A stretch of 55,480 bases of DNA from Meiothermus sp. CFH 77666 (GTDB taxonomy: Bacteria > Deinococcota > Deinococci > Deinococcales > Thermaceae), in assembly GCF_017497985.1 (NCBI RefSeq), contig NZ_JAGDFV010000024.1:1-55480 (forward strand). Reading direction: 5' to 3'. This document shows, one piece after another, positions 1 to 7,618 of the stretch. The position numbers and the translations under genes are program-made. The first letter of the stretch is position 1. Every line of letters starts with the position of its first letter. The notes under the pieces were generated by a model. The model saw only the letters and a program-made list of their open reading frames with translations, made no database searches and was not told where the DNA came from.

Positions 1-74
1 ACCCAGACATAGGTAGCGATCAGGAGGGTTTCTGCGTCAAGATAGTAAAGGGGGTGCTCGCGATCTGAGTGCAT
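1..74 (-). CDS. DDE transposase of IS-A, N-terminal fragment
   Basis: Reading leftward from an ATG at 74-72, about 24 codons remain before the window edge. The peptide begins MHSDREHPLYYLDAETLL, and a run of G with AGAG just upstream of the ATG serves as ribosome binding site. It has the look of the start of an IS transposase. The C-terminal end of a co-oriented transposase is found at 55272-55480, next to a terminal repeat matching the one at 1244-1274. I therefore infer, without an alignable overlap, that both belong to the same IS type (IS-A). The family (IS4/IS982-like) is not certain. Confidence 0.6.
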   Translation of the reverse strand, partial: MHSDREHPLYYLDAETLLIATYVW

Positions 75-104
75 AGCACCCCCTCTTGTTTCACATCTTG
101 GGGT

Positions 105-1243
105 TCAGATCAAGTAGCACACGAAGGGATAGATAGTCATCCATTGGGAATCCACCCGAACCCTGCCACCCCCCGGATGATCTCGGGGTGCTGCTGGAAA
201 TAGACACACCGCTCTACCAGACGCTCTTGCAAAGCCTCCAAGCTGGGGAAGCTCTCATTGGCCACCGCTTCCCGCAGCAAAGGCACCACCGGCTCCGCCG
301 GGGAGAGCTCCGGGGTGTAGGGCGGTAGGTTCAGCAGCAGCAGACCGGGCGGTACCTGGAGGTCTTTGGCCCGGTGCCAGCCCGCGTTGTCCAGAAGCAG
401 CACCAGAACCTTCCTCCCCTCTGGATCCACCTCCCGCTGGAACTCCTGTAGGGCCAGGCTCATGAGTTGGCTGTTCACCGTGGGCAGGATCAAGAAGGTG
501 CTCTGCCCACTGGCCGGATGCACGAAGAGGTAGACGTACAGCCATTCATAGCGGCTGCGATGGAAGGCCAAAGGCCGCTGTCCTTTGAGCGCCCAGACCC
601 TGTGCACAATCGGCTTCAGGCCCAGGCGGGCCTCATCCTGGCTCCAGACCTCCACCGGCTTATCTGGGTGCAACCGCCGCTGGGCCTCTACTACCTGGGC
701 TACTTTTTTTGAAAGCGGCCTTCTCCTGCGGGCTTGCCGCCTGGGTGTGACGCGGACGGAGGCGTTGGAGGCTGAAGCCCAGCCGCCGCAGGTAGGTCCA
801 GGCGGTGATCTCCGCCATGACCTTGCCGGTGTGCTGCTTGACCCAGCGGGCCACCTTGGGGGCCGTCCACACCCCCCCGTCGGGGGGGCGCTCTTGCAGG
901 GCCCGCCAGAGGGCTTGTTGCTGCTGTTTGTTCAGCAGAGCCCGCTTATCCCCTCCCGGGTTGTAGCGGTGCTTATCGATGAGCCCTTGGGGTCCCTCGG
1001 CGTTGTAGCGCCGGATGAGCTTGTAGACCCAGTTCTGGCTAAACCCGGTGGCCCGGCTTACCGCCAGGGTGCTGGGGCGGTTCTCCCGGGTCTGCTGGGC
1101 GTACAGCCAGATCACCTGCCAGCGGGTCTTCTCCTTGGCATCCTTGCAGCGACGATAGCGCTGTTCCAGTTCCTCCAGGCTCAGGTGGGGGTGTAGGGGT
1201 ATGGCTTTGCTCGGCATGCATTATTATCTACATAGATTTGGTA
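105..1243 (-). mobile_element. IS630-family insertion within IS-A
   Basis: The transposase above sits between the terminal repeat of IS-A (starts at 1244) and the IS-A transposase start (74), so it inserted into the IS-A leader. IS630 elements target TA, and a TA lies at 1242-1243 directly beside the IS-A repeat. I could not define the terminal inverted repeats with confidence. The best internal similarity is TAGATAGTCATC near 121-132 against TAGATAATAATG on the minus strand near 1221-1232 (9 of 12). The left border (about 105) is approximate. Confidence 0.55.
137..1217 (-). pseudogene. IS630-family transposase in two frames
   Basis: Two reading frames together make an IS630-type transposase. 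The first (1217 to 660) holds an N-terminal helix-turn-helix region (around residues 10-110). The second (read-through to 137) holds the DDE catalytic core: WSQDEARLG (first Asp), LLLDNAGWH (second Asp) and TPELSPAEP (likely Glu). The frames meet at a run of seven A (plus-strand T7, 704-710). Dropping one A continues the first frame into KKVAQVVEAQRR and on to the DDE domain, giving about 360 residues, normal for the family. The change needed is +1 (or -2), since the -1 frame hits a stop at once. It may be transcriptional slippage, a real mutation or a sequencing slip. Confidence 0.85.
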
Positions 1244-1274
1244 TGACATCGTTCAGTGACTAGCACCAGTGATT
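1244..1274 (-). repeat. IS-A terminal inverted repeat (5' end)
   Basis: The 31 bases match the reverse complement of 55257-55287 with only two differences, located at 1254-1255. In the second copy the same repeat contains the transposase stop codon, so the terminal repeat overlaps the 3' end of the gene in that copy. Here it marks the outer, gene-upstream end of the element. Confidence 0.75.
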
Positions 1275-1458
1275 GGATAGGTGGCAACTTGAGTTAAGTA
1301 ATCAAGTATTGCAGTAACTAAGTACCTCCGTATATCTTGCATCCATGTCGCACCCGTTGATTGGCCGCAAGGGAAGAAGGCCGTGCCCTTCTGCTTGGGA
1401 GCATATCAATCAGGCTAGCCACCTCTTTTTAATTTCGAGCTACAAACTCGCCTCGTGT
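1275..1458. other. Intergenic, nothing recognised
   Basis: This 184-base gap lies between the IS-A end and the stop codon of the MFS gene. It is more AT-rich than its surroundings. A T-run follows a weak GGCTAGCC palindrome near 1414-1430, but I see no convincing terminator stem or gene. Confidence 0.5.
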
Positions 1459-4350
1459 TCAGGTCATCCCGCCCCTTCCCCGCAGCTCCTCGTTAGGCAG
1501 GGGCAGGATGAAGATCAGGGAAATTAGTACAAAGAGGGCAGCGTACATGAATATCTCTTTTTCTGCTTGGGTAATGCCGTTGTTGAGGGCCTCGTGAAGT
1601 TTGTTTTTGGTCTCCTCGAGCCTGGCCACCACCTGTTTGGGCACCTCCTGCAGGGCCTTTTGTTCGGCCACAGCAAGGTTTTCACGGGTGGCCTGCAGGG
1701 CCTTCTCCAGCGCAGCGGCCTGGGCTTTTTGCAAGCTCTCACGCACCGCCGCAACGGCCTGGGCAGTGGCGGCAGCCTGGGCTTTTTGTAAGTTCTCGCG
1801 CACCGCCGTAAGGGCAGCAGCCTCAGCTTGGAGCCGGGCCTGGGCCAGCCCGGCCTTGACCCCGGCCAGCGCCTGGGTTAGGGCTTGTTGCTGGGCTTGC
1901 TGCAGACCCGCCTCGATCTGTGCGCTGGCCTGCTGCGTGACCGCAGCGATAATCTGCGGCGACTGGGCTTCCAGGCCCGCCTTTACCTGGGCCAGCACAG
2001 CGGGTAGGGCCTCGGCGGGGGGTGGGTTATCCAGCAGGTTCTGGATACGGGGATCCAGGTTGGGTGTGCGCCGCAGGGTCTGGGCGGCCTGAGCATCTCC
2101 CTGCAGAGCCGCCTGCAGCAGGCCCAGGGTTTGCTCGAGCTGGGCCTGTACCTGGGCGGCCACCCCCCCTTTGGGAATGCGGGCTTTGAACTCGGCGGGT
2201 ATCAGGGGGTTCTGCTGAACGGCCTGGTAGGCCTGGGCATCACCCTTCAAGGCCGCCAGAAGCTGGGTTTTGATCTCCTGGAACTGGGCCGGGAGGCCCC
2301 CTTTGGTCAAGCGGGCCTTGAACGCTTCAGGTACCTGCGGATTGTTGATCAGGGCGGTGTAAGCCGTTACATCCCCATTCAGGGCCGCCGCAAACTGGGC
2401 CTCGAGCGCCCGGAACTGGGCGGGAATACCCCCCTCTACCAGTCGGGCCTTGAGCTCGGCGGGCACCTGGGGGTTGCGGATCAGGGTGTTATAGGCCGCC
2501 ACACTGCCCTTGAGGGCCGCCTCGACCTGGATCTCCAGCTCCTGGAACTGCGCCGGAATGCCGCCTTTGACCAGCCTGGCCTTGAACTCCGCGGGCAGAT
2601 TGGGGTCGGCCATCAGGGCCGTGTAGGCCTTCTCATCGCCCTGCAGCGCCGCCACCACCTGTGCCTCCATCTGCCGGAACTGCGCCGGTATGCCACCTTT
2701 GACCAGCCGGGCTTTGAACTCCGCGGGCAGATTGGGGTCGGCCATCAGGGCCGTGTAGGCCTTCTCATCGCCCTGCAGCGCCGCCACCACCTCTGCTTCC
2801 ATCTGCCGGAACTGCGCCGGAATGCCGCCTTTGACCAGGCCGTTTTTGGCCTCCTGGGGTACCTGGGGGTCTTGCAGCAGGGCCTGGTAGGCCTGGGTAT
2901 CGCCCTTGAGGGCGGCTACGACCTGGGCCTCGAGCTGGGCAAACTGCTCATCCAGGTTCAGGCCCGTGCCCCCTTCGTTTGACCTCGAGGCCAGCGCCCC
3001 CGGCTTACAGACGGCATCCTGGGGGAAGACCTTGCAGGTCTCGGCGGTCAGGTTATGGGAGAGGACCGTACCCAGCACGGCAATGCCAATGGTGGAGCCA
3101 ATCTGCCGCATGAGCTGGGTGAAAGCCGTGGCCGAGCCGATGCGCTCTGGGGGAACGTTGTTCTGGGCGGCTATCTGCAGCAACGACTGGGCCGGGCCTA
3201 ACCCCAGCCCCAGGAGGAAGAAGAAGAGCACCGCCTGCCAGAGCGGGGTATCCACGCTCAACACAAAGTGCAGAACGGTAAAGATAAGGAGCAGCCAGAG
3301 GGTGCCCACCAAAAGCAGCGGCTTGAACCGGCCCAGCCGCCCCGACAGCACCCCACTCCCGCTGGCCCCCAGCACCACCCCCAGGGTCAGGGGCAGCACC
3401 GTCACGCCCGAGGCCGAGGCCGAGACGCCCTTCACCACCTGCAAATAGAGGGGCAGAAAGGCCACCGCCCCCAGAAAGGCCGGGCCGTAGAAGAAGGTGG
3501 CCGCCGAGGCCAGACTGAAACTCCGCACCCGCAGGACGGAAAGGTCGAACAGCGGGTGCGGCTCGCGGTTCTGCGACCAGACCCACAGGGCCAGGGCCAG
3601 TGCGCTGAGCGCAAAGAGGCCCAGAATGGGGGCGCTCAGCCAGGGGTAGGTGCTGCCCCCCCAGGAGAAGGCCAGCATCAGCGGCACTGTCCAGAGAATG
3701 AGCAGGCCAGCGCCCAGAAAGTCGAACCGTTCGCGCCGCTCGGGTGAAAGCCGCGGCATGAAGCGCAGGATGAACCACAGGGCCACGGCCCCCACCGGCA
3801 TATTGATGTAGAAGACCCAGTGCCAGGAGAGGTGGTCGGTCAACAGGCCCCCCAGCCACGGCCCCAAAGCGCTGCTCACCCCGAAGATGGCCCCAAACAG
3901 GCCACCCACCTTGCCCCGCTCACGCGGGGGAAAGAGCACTGCAATGGTGGTGAGGGCCAGGGCAAAAAGCGCCCCTCCCCCAATGCCCTGGATACCCCGG
4001 AAGAGGATCAACTCGGGCATGTTCTGGGCCAGCCCGCTCAGGGCCGACCCGGCCAGAAAGATACCGATGGCCACCAGCAAAATGGCCTTGCGGCTGAACA
4101 GTTCGGTCAGGCGGCCAAAGATGGGCGCCGAGAAGGTGGCCGTGAGCAAGTAGGCGGTGGTCACCCAGGCGTAGAGCTCGGTGCCCTTGAGGTCGGCGAT
4201 GATCCGGGGCAGGGCGGTGGAGACAATGGTCTGGTCCAGGGCAGCCAGAAACAGCCCCAGCAGAATGCCGATCAGGGTCAGGCGGGTCTCCCGCGCGGTG
4301 GTTTGGGTTTGCGAAGCCGAGGGGTCGGTGGGTTGGGCAGGATGGGTCAT
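1459..4350 (-). CDS. DHA2-family MFS exporter with large repeat and coiled-coil insertion before the last helix
   Basis: 963 residues, about twice the usual 450-550 for EmrB/QacA exporters. The first 450 residues are a normal 14-helix DHA2 core: LDQTIVSTALP in helix 1, the GRLTELFSRK motif A, FRGIQGIGGG, and GPWLGGLLTDHLSWHWVFYIN (motif C region). After helix 13, residues 469-732 form six 44-residue repeats (typical unit QFRQMEAEVVAALQGDEKAY followed by a TAL..P.LPAEFKARLVKGGIPA stretch). A degenerate seventh unit follows, then about 150 residues of Ala/Gln-rich coiled coil. The last helix (about 933-951) follows and the protein ends in a short cytosolic tail. By family topology the insertion is extracytoplasmic. 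The ATG at 4350 overlaps the marR stop (ATGA) and follows AAGGAG, so the pair is translationally coupled. It is likely a drug or toxic-metabolite exporter controlled by MarR; the substrate is unknown. Confidence 0.9.
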   Translation of the reverse strand: MTHPAQPTDPSASQTQTTARETRLTLIGILLGLFLAALDQTIVSTALPRIIADLKGTELYAWVTTAYLLTATFSAPIFGRLTELFSRKAILLVAIGIFLAGSALSGLAQNMPELILFRGIQGIGGGALFALALTTIAVLFPPRERGKVGGLFGAIFGVSSALGPWLGGLLTDHLSWHWVFYINMPVGAVALWFILRFMPRLSPERRERFDFLGAGLLILWTVPLMLAFSWGGSTYPWLSAPILGLFALSALALALWVWSQNREPHPLFDLSVLRVRSFSLASAATFFYGPAFLGAVAFLPLYLQVVKGVSASASGVTVLPLTLGVVLGASGSGVLSGRLGRFKPLLLVGTLWLLLIFTVLHFVLSVDTPLWQAVLFFFLLGLGLGPAQSLLQIAAQNNVPPERIGSATAFTQLMRQIGSTIGIAVLGTVLSHNLTAETCKVFPQDAVCKPGALASRSNEGGTGLNLDEQFAQLEAQVVAALKGDTQAYQALLQDPQVPQEAKNGLVKGGIPAQFRQMEAEVVAALQGDEKAYTALMADPNLPAEFKARLVKGGIPAQFRQMEAQVVAALQGDEKAYTALMADPNLPAEFKARLVKGGIPAQFQELEIQVEAALKGSVAAYNTLIRNPQVPAELKARLVEGGIPAQFRALEAQFAAALNGDVTAYTALINNPQVPEAFKARLTKGGLPAQFQEIKTQLLAALKGDAQAYQAVQQNPLIPAEFKARIPKGGVAAQVQAQLEQTLGLLQAALQGDAQAAQTLRRTPNLDPRIQNLLDNPPPAEALPAVLAQVKAGLEAQSPQIIAAVTQQASAQIEAGLQQAQQQALTQALAGVKAGLAQARLQAEAAALTAVRENLQKAQAAATAQAVAAVRESLQKAQAAALEKALQATRENLAVAEQKALQEVPKQVVARLEETKNKLHEALNNGITQAEKEIFMYAALFVLISLIFILPLPNEELRGRGGMT
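2155..2946 (-). repeat. Six tandem 132-base repeats inside the MFS gene
   Basis: Each unit encodes 44 residues (protein positions 469-512, 513-556, 557-600, 601-644, 645-688, 689-732). Units 2 and 3 are nearly identical at DNA level (for example gcgggcagattggggtcggc recurs exactly 132 bases apart, at 2591 and 2723), which points to recent duplication. The others have diverged. Conserved positions are Q-F at the start, A-A-L-x-G in the middle, AY, P-x-x-P, and K-G-G-(I/L)-P-A at the end, consistent with short helical-hairpin repeats. Confidence 0.9.
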
Positions 4351-4769
4351 GGTTGCTCCTTGGGGGCTTCTTCGCTGGCCAGCACCTCGAGCCACCGTGC
4401 AAACTGCTGGCGCTCTTTTGGGGAAAGCCGCTCCAGCCGACGCTCCATGGCGCGCTGGATATGCTGGCGGCTCTCCTCGAGCAAAGCCCGCCCCCGCTCG
4501 GTCAGCTCGAAGCGGTAACGGCGCAGGTCGGCGGAATCGAGCGAGCGCACCACCAGTCCGGCCTGCTCCAGACGCCGAAGCATCTGGCTCACCGTGGGGG
4601 CGGGCATCTGCATGGCCCGCACGGCCTCGGTAGGGTAGCGGTGCCGTTCGATCTCGGCCAGGAGCCAGGGGTCGGTGGGGGCCAGACCCAGGCGCTCGAG
4701 GTGAGGCAGGGCTTCCTCGCGCAGTTCGCGGGTCAACTTCCACAGGTAGGTCAGGATGCCCCAGGTCAT
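4347..4769 (-). CDS. MarR-family transcriptional regulator
   Basis: 140 residues, normal for the family. A winged helix-turn-helix core is visible (MPAPTVSQMLRRLEQAGLV recognition region, then the wing DSADLRRYRFELTERGRAL), flanked by helices for dimerisation. The stop overlaps the start of the MFS exporter, so it almost certainly controls that exporter and itself. Its promoter is unusually clear (see 4779-4807), and a small palindrome lies between the promoter boxes where a bound repressor would block polymerase. The ligand is unknown. Confidence 0.9.
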   Translation of the reverse strand: MTWGILTYLWKLTRELREEALPHLERLGLAPTDPWLLAEIERHRYPTEAVRAMQMPAPTVSQMLRRLEQAGLVVRSLDSADLRRYRFELTERGRALLEESRQHIQRAMERRLERLSPKERQQFARWLEVLASEEAPKEQP

Positions 4770-4778
4770 ACTCGGCTT

Positions 4779-4807
4779 AAGATACTTTCAAATGAAATTA
4801 TTGTCAA
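4779..4807 (-). promoter_or_regulatory. marR-MFS promoter with palindrome in the spacer
   Basis: On the minus strand, TTGACA (4807-4802), a 17-base spacer and TATCTT (4784-4779) form a near-consensus promoter ending 9 bases before the marR ATG, so the transcript would have almost no leader. The spacer holds TTTCA-TT-TGAAA (4797-4786), a plausible MarR operator. The -35 box overlaps the stop codon of the upstream GNAT gene, so marR-MFS can be transcribed separately from it. Confidence 0.7.
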
Positions 4808-5463
4808 GCAGAACTATTCTTTAGCAAATCTTTACCGTTTAGAAGTAACACCAGGGTCAGGTGCACCACAGGCCGCCCCAGCCAGGGCGTCCAGAGGGGA
4901 CTTTCCCAGCGGGCGTACTCCTGGAAGCCGAGTTTGCGGTACAGGGCGAGGGCGGCGGTGTTTTCCTCGGTGGTGGAGAGCTGAACCCCACAAACCCCTC
5001 GATCCCGCAAACACCCCAGGTGCGCCCGCAAGAGCTGCTCCCCCAGGCCCCTGCCCCGGGCTTCCGGCAACAGGTTCAGGTGCAGGTGGGCTGGGTACAG
5101 ATTCAGGGGGGCCGCCCTCGAGGGATACCGCACCGCTCGCAGCAGATAGCGCAGGCTACCCCCCAGCCCCGGATACCGGCCCAGCGCGGCCCAGGCCAGC
5201 CAGCGCGGCAGCCTTTGGAGGTAGTAAAGCCGGTACCGCCAGGGATCCATGCTCCCCAGGATGTAGCCCAGGACTTTACCCTCTGCCTCGGCGACCAGGC
5301 CGCACGCACCCGCAGGCCCCAGATAGGGCCCCACCCAGAGCTCGCTAAAGAGCGCCCTGGCCGGAAAGTAAACCTCCGCCGAGCCGCCGAAAAACCCGGT
5401 GGCATAGGCAATATCGGCCAGCACTGGGTAGTCGCCGGGCTGAACGGGACGAATCCGAAGCAC
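4804..5463 (-). CDS. GNAT-family N-acetyltransferase
   Basis: 219 residues from a GTG at 5463 that begins VLRIRPVQPGDYPVLADIAY, a typical GNAT beta1-alpha1 start. The acetyl-CoA loop is LLPEARGRGLGEQLLRAH (R-G-x-G-x-G/A type), and the C-terminal TEENTAALALYRKLGFQEY motif is also classic. An open frame extends further upstream, but that part lies inside the VIT gene and is rejected. The gene begins 10 bases after the VIT stop, so the two are probably co-transcribed. The acetyl acceptor cannot be told from sequence. Confidence 0.85.
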   Translation of the reverse strand: MLRIRPVQPGDYPVLADIAYATGFFGGSAEVYFPARALFSELWVGPYLGPAGACGLVAEAEGKVLGYILGSMDPWRYRLYYLQRLPRWLAWAALGRYPGLGGSLRYLLRAVRYPSRAAPLNLYPAHLHLNLLPEARGRGLGEQLLRAHLGCLRDRGVCGVQLSTTEENTAALALYRKLGFQEYARWESPLWTPWLGRPVVHLTLVLLLNGKDLLKNSSA

Positions 5464-5473
5464 GCCAGGGCCC

Positions 5474-6178
5474 CTAGTGGCCAAAACCGCTGACCAACCG
5501 GGCCAGCCCATAGGCCGCACCCGCCGCCAGCCCCCCAACCAGCACGGTCTGCCAGGCCCCCTTGAGCCAGGGCAGGCCGGTAAAGCGGGCCTTGAAGGTG
5601 CCAAAGACCGCCAGCGCCAGCAGGGTCACGCCCGCACTAACCAGCAAGGACTGCTCGATGGAAAGAGGAAGCAGGTAGGGCAGCAAAGGAATGGCCCCAC
5701 CGGCCACGTAGGAGCCGCCGATGGTTAGGGCGCTTCGCAAGGCGCGCCTGGGGTCAGGCGCCTCCAGGCCCAGCTCTTCCTTCATCATGAAGCGAACCCA
5801 GACCTGAGGGCTTCGGGTCACCGCCTCGGTGGCCTGCTCGAGGGCCGCGCCCTCCAGGCCATACTGCCGAAAGACCGCTCGCACCTCCTCGGTCTCGGCC
5901 TTAGGCAGCTCACGTACCTCCCGCTCCTCCCGCAAGAGTTCAGCCTGGTAGTGGTCGGCCTCGGTACGGGCCGCCAGATAGCCCCCCAGGCCCATGGCAA
6001 TGGATCCCGCCACCACCTCGGCCAGCCCGGCCACCAACACCACAAAGTTGGAGTCCACCGCCCCCGCCAGACCCGCCGCCAGCGCAAAGGGCACCGTGAG
6101 CCCATCGGACATCCCAATCACCACATCCCGCACCGTCTCGGAGCCGGAAAAATGCTGTTCTATATGGGTTTTTGGCAT
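5474..6178 (-). CDS. VIT1/CCC1-family membrane metal transporter
   Basis: 234 residues starting at MPKTHIEQHFSGSE, chosen because AAGGAGGT lies 5 bases upstream; an earlier in-frame start has no such site. The VIT signature DGLTVPFALAAGLAGA follows, then a Glu-rich cytoplasmic stretch between helices 2 and 3 (LLREEREVRELPKAETEEV onward) of the type that binds metal in plant VIT1, and three further helices. The family moves Fe2+ or Mn2+ out of the cytoplasm. MntH (15660) and a bacterioferritin (51935) in the same window fit metal homeostasis. Confidence 0.85.
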   Translation of the reverse strand: MPKTHIEQHFSGSETVRDVVIGMSDGLTVPFALAAGLAGAVDSNFVVLVAGLAEVVAGSIAMGLGGYLAARTEADHYQAELLREEREVRELPKAETEEVRAVFRQYGLEGAALEQATEAVTRSPQVWVRFMMKEELGLEAPDPRRALRSALTIGGSYVAGGAIPLLPYLLPLSIEQSLLVSAGVTLLALAVFGTFKARFTGLPWLKGAWQTVLVGGLAAGAAYGLARLVSGFGH

Positions 6179-6310
6179 CAGGTACCTCCTTCTGGCAAGT
6201 TCAAGCCTGCCACACTTCAATCAGGGTTGAATCGGGTCTGTTTATCGAAGTGCGGGATTGATTTGCATCGCTGGCTGTGCACAGGGTCCGTGTAACGGGA
6301 AACACCTGGA

Positions 6311-7618
6311 TTACAAAGCCTCTGCAGCGGGGAGCTCGAGCCGGGCCAGCAGGCCGCCCTCGCGGGCTTTTTGCAGCACCAGCCGACCCCCGTGCTGCTC
6401 GGCAATGGCGGTGACCAGGGTCAGGCCCAGTCCGGCCCCCCTCACCCCCTGGGTGGCGGTACCCCGCTGAAAGGGCTGCATGAGGCGCTCAAGCTGCTCC
6501 GGTGGGATGCCGGGCCCCTCATCGGCCACCTCCACCACAGCCAGAGGGCCCTCCTGGCGGGTACGCAGCCAGACCCGCCCACCCACGGGGCCATACTTGA
6601 GGGCGTTGGAGAGCAGGTTGCCGATGGCGGTGCGCAGGGTCAGGGGCTGGCCATGGTAGGGGGTGGGCTCGAGCTCCAGCAGCACCCGGGCCTGCTTTTC
6701 TTTGGCCAGGGCCTCCAGAGACTCCTGGGCTTCCAGGGCCAGCAGGTCAAGATCCACCGGCTGCCGCTCTACTGGCTGGTGGGTGCGGGCCAGCAGCAGC
6801 AGGGCCTCGATCACCTGGGCCAGGTCTTCGGCGGTGCGCCCGATCTGAACCAGGGCCTCGCGGTACTGTTCGGGGGTGCGGGGCTTTTCCAGGCTCAGGC
6901 TGGCCCGGCCCTGTAGCAGGCTCAGCGGTGTGCGAAGCTCGTGGGCTGCGGCCAGGGCAAAAGCCCTCTCACGCTCGATGGTGCGCTCGAGGCGCGAGAG
7001 CATAGCGTTGAAGGTCTGGGTCAGGCGGGCCATCTCATCCGTGCCGGGGCTCTCGGGAACCCGCCTTCCATACCGTCCGGATGCCGCAATCTGCGCGGCC
7101 AGCCGGGTGACCTGATCCACCGGGCGCAGCGAGCGGTCCGCCAGCACATACCCCACCCCCAGCGCCACCACCAGCAGCACCGGCAGGCCCCAGAGCAGGG
7201 TCTGCTGAGTGCGATCGAGAGTTTGCAGGGCCTCTTCCTGGGATCGCATCACCTGCACAATGCCGCCATTGGAAAGCGGGTGGTTGTAAATCCGGGTCTG
7301 CTGGACGGTCATGAAGCCACTTTTGAGTTCAACCTGTACCCAGGGGCGCCCCAGACGAAAGAGTGGGTTCCCCTCAGCGTCATACACGGTGAGTACGGTA
7401 GCTCCAGGAAAACGGCTCTGAAGTGCGCTGGAGTCTCCCAGAGGGGTAGATTGAATCTGAAGCTCCGCCGCCGTGATGGTAGCGGTCTCCTGTAGCGACT
7501 GATCCAGGGTCTGGTGCAGCGCCGTATGAAAGACCCCATAAAGTAGCAGCCCACTCAAGAGCAGAAACGCCACCAGCAGCAGGCCGTAGTAGAGGGTCAG
7601 GCGCAGGCGCAGGCTCAA
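6311..7618 (-). CDS. Sensor histidine kinase 1 (HisKA type)
   Basis: 435 residues. One N-terminal helix (about 9-31), an extracytoplasmic sensor of about 110 residues, a second helix (about 142-160), HAMP, then HisKA with H226 in AAAHELRTPLSLL. The ATPase domain has N-box NLLSNALKYG, DEGPGIP and GAGLGLTLV. The ATG overlaps the stop of the response regulator by 4 bases (7615-7618). The operon is preceded by a TTTACC direct-repeat box, so it may be autoregulated. The signal is unknown; envelope genes nearby suggest an envelope cue. Confidence 0.92.
   Translation of the reverse strand: MSLRLRLTLYYGLLLVAFLLLSGLLLYGVFHTALHQTLDQSLQETATITAAELQIQSTPLGDSSALQSRFPGATVLTVYDAEGNPLFRLGRPWVQVELKSGFMTVQQTRIYNHPLSNGGIVQVMRSQEEALQTLDRTQQTLLWGLPVLLVVALGVGYVLADRSLRPVDQVTRLAAQIAASGRYGRRVPESPGTDEMARLTQTFNAMLSRLERTIERERAFALAAAHELRTPLSLLQGRASLSLEKPRTPEQYREALVQIGRTAEDLAQVIEALLLLARTHQPVERQPVDLDLLALEAQESLEALAKEKQARVLLELEPTPYHGQPLTLRTAIGNLLSNALKYGPVGGRVWLRTRQEGPLAVVEVADEGPGIPPEQLERLMQPFQRGTATQGVRGAGLGLTLVTAIAEQHGGRLVLQKAREGGLLARLELPAAEAL

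Larger units (their letters stand above)
1..1274 (-). mobile_element. IS-A copy 1, 5' part, interrupted by an IS630-family element
   Basis: Read on the minus strand, the element starts with a terminal repeat at 1274-1244, is interrupted by the IS630-type element, and resumes with the transposase ribosome site and start codon near 95-72. It leaves the window at position 1. The terminal repeat matches 29 of 31 bases of the 3' terminus of the second copy at 55257-55287. The bases flanking the two copies (ggatag to the right of 1274, tagtgt to the left of 55257) do not form a matching target duplication, so the two ends probably belong to different insertions. Confidence 0.6.

Noticed and set aside
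2155-2946. CRISPR array
   Set aside because: The 132-base repeats are in frame and encode protein repeats; there are no short repeats with unique spacers anywhere in the window.
4351-4743. Longer N-terminus for the MFS exporter
   Set aside because: It is the marR gene read in another frame; the ATG at 4350 has a ribosome site and a normal DHA2 start.
4825-4840. TTTACC-like match near the end of the GNAT gene
   Set aside because: A single unit with no second copy at 11 bases and inside coding sequence.
5464-5604. Longer N-terminus for the GNAT gene (47 extra residues)
   Set aside because: It lies inside the VIT gene, is rich in Arg, Pro and Gly like a shadow frame, and the domain begins at the GTG at 5463.
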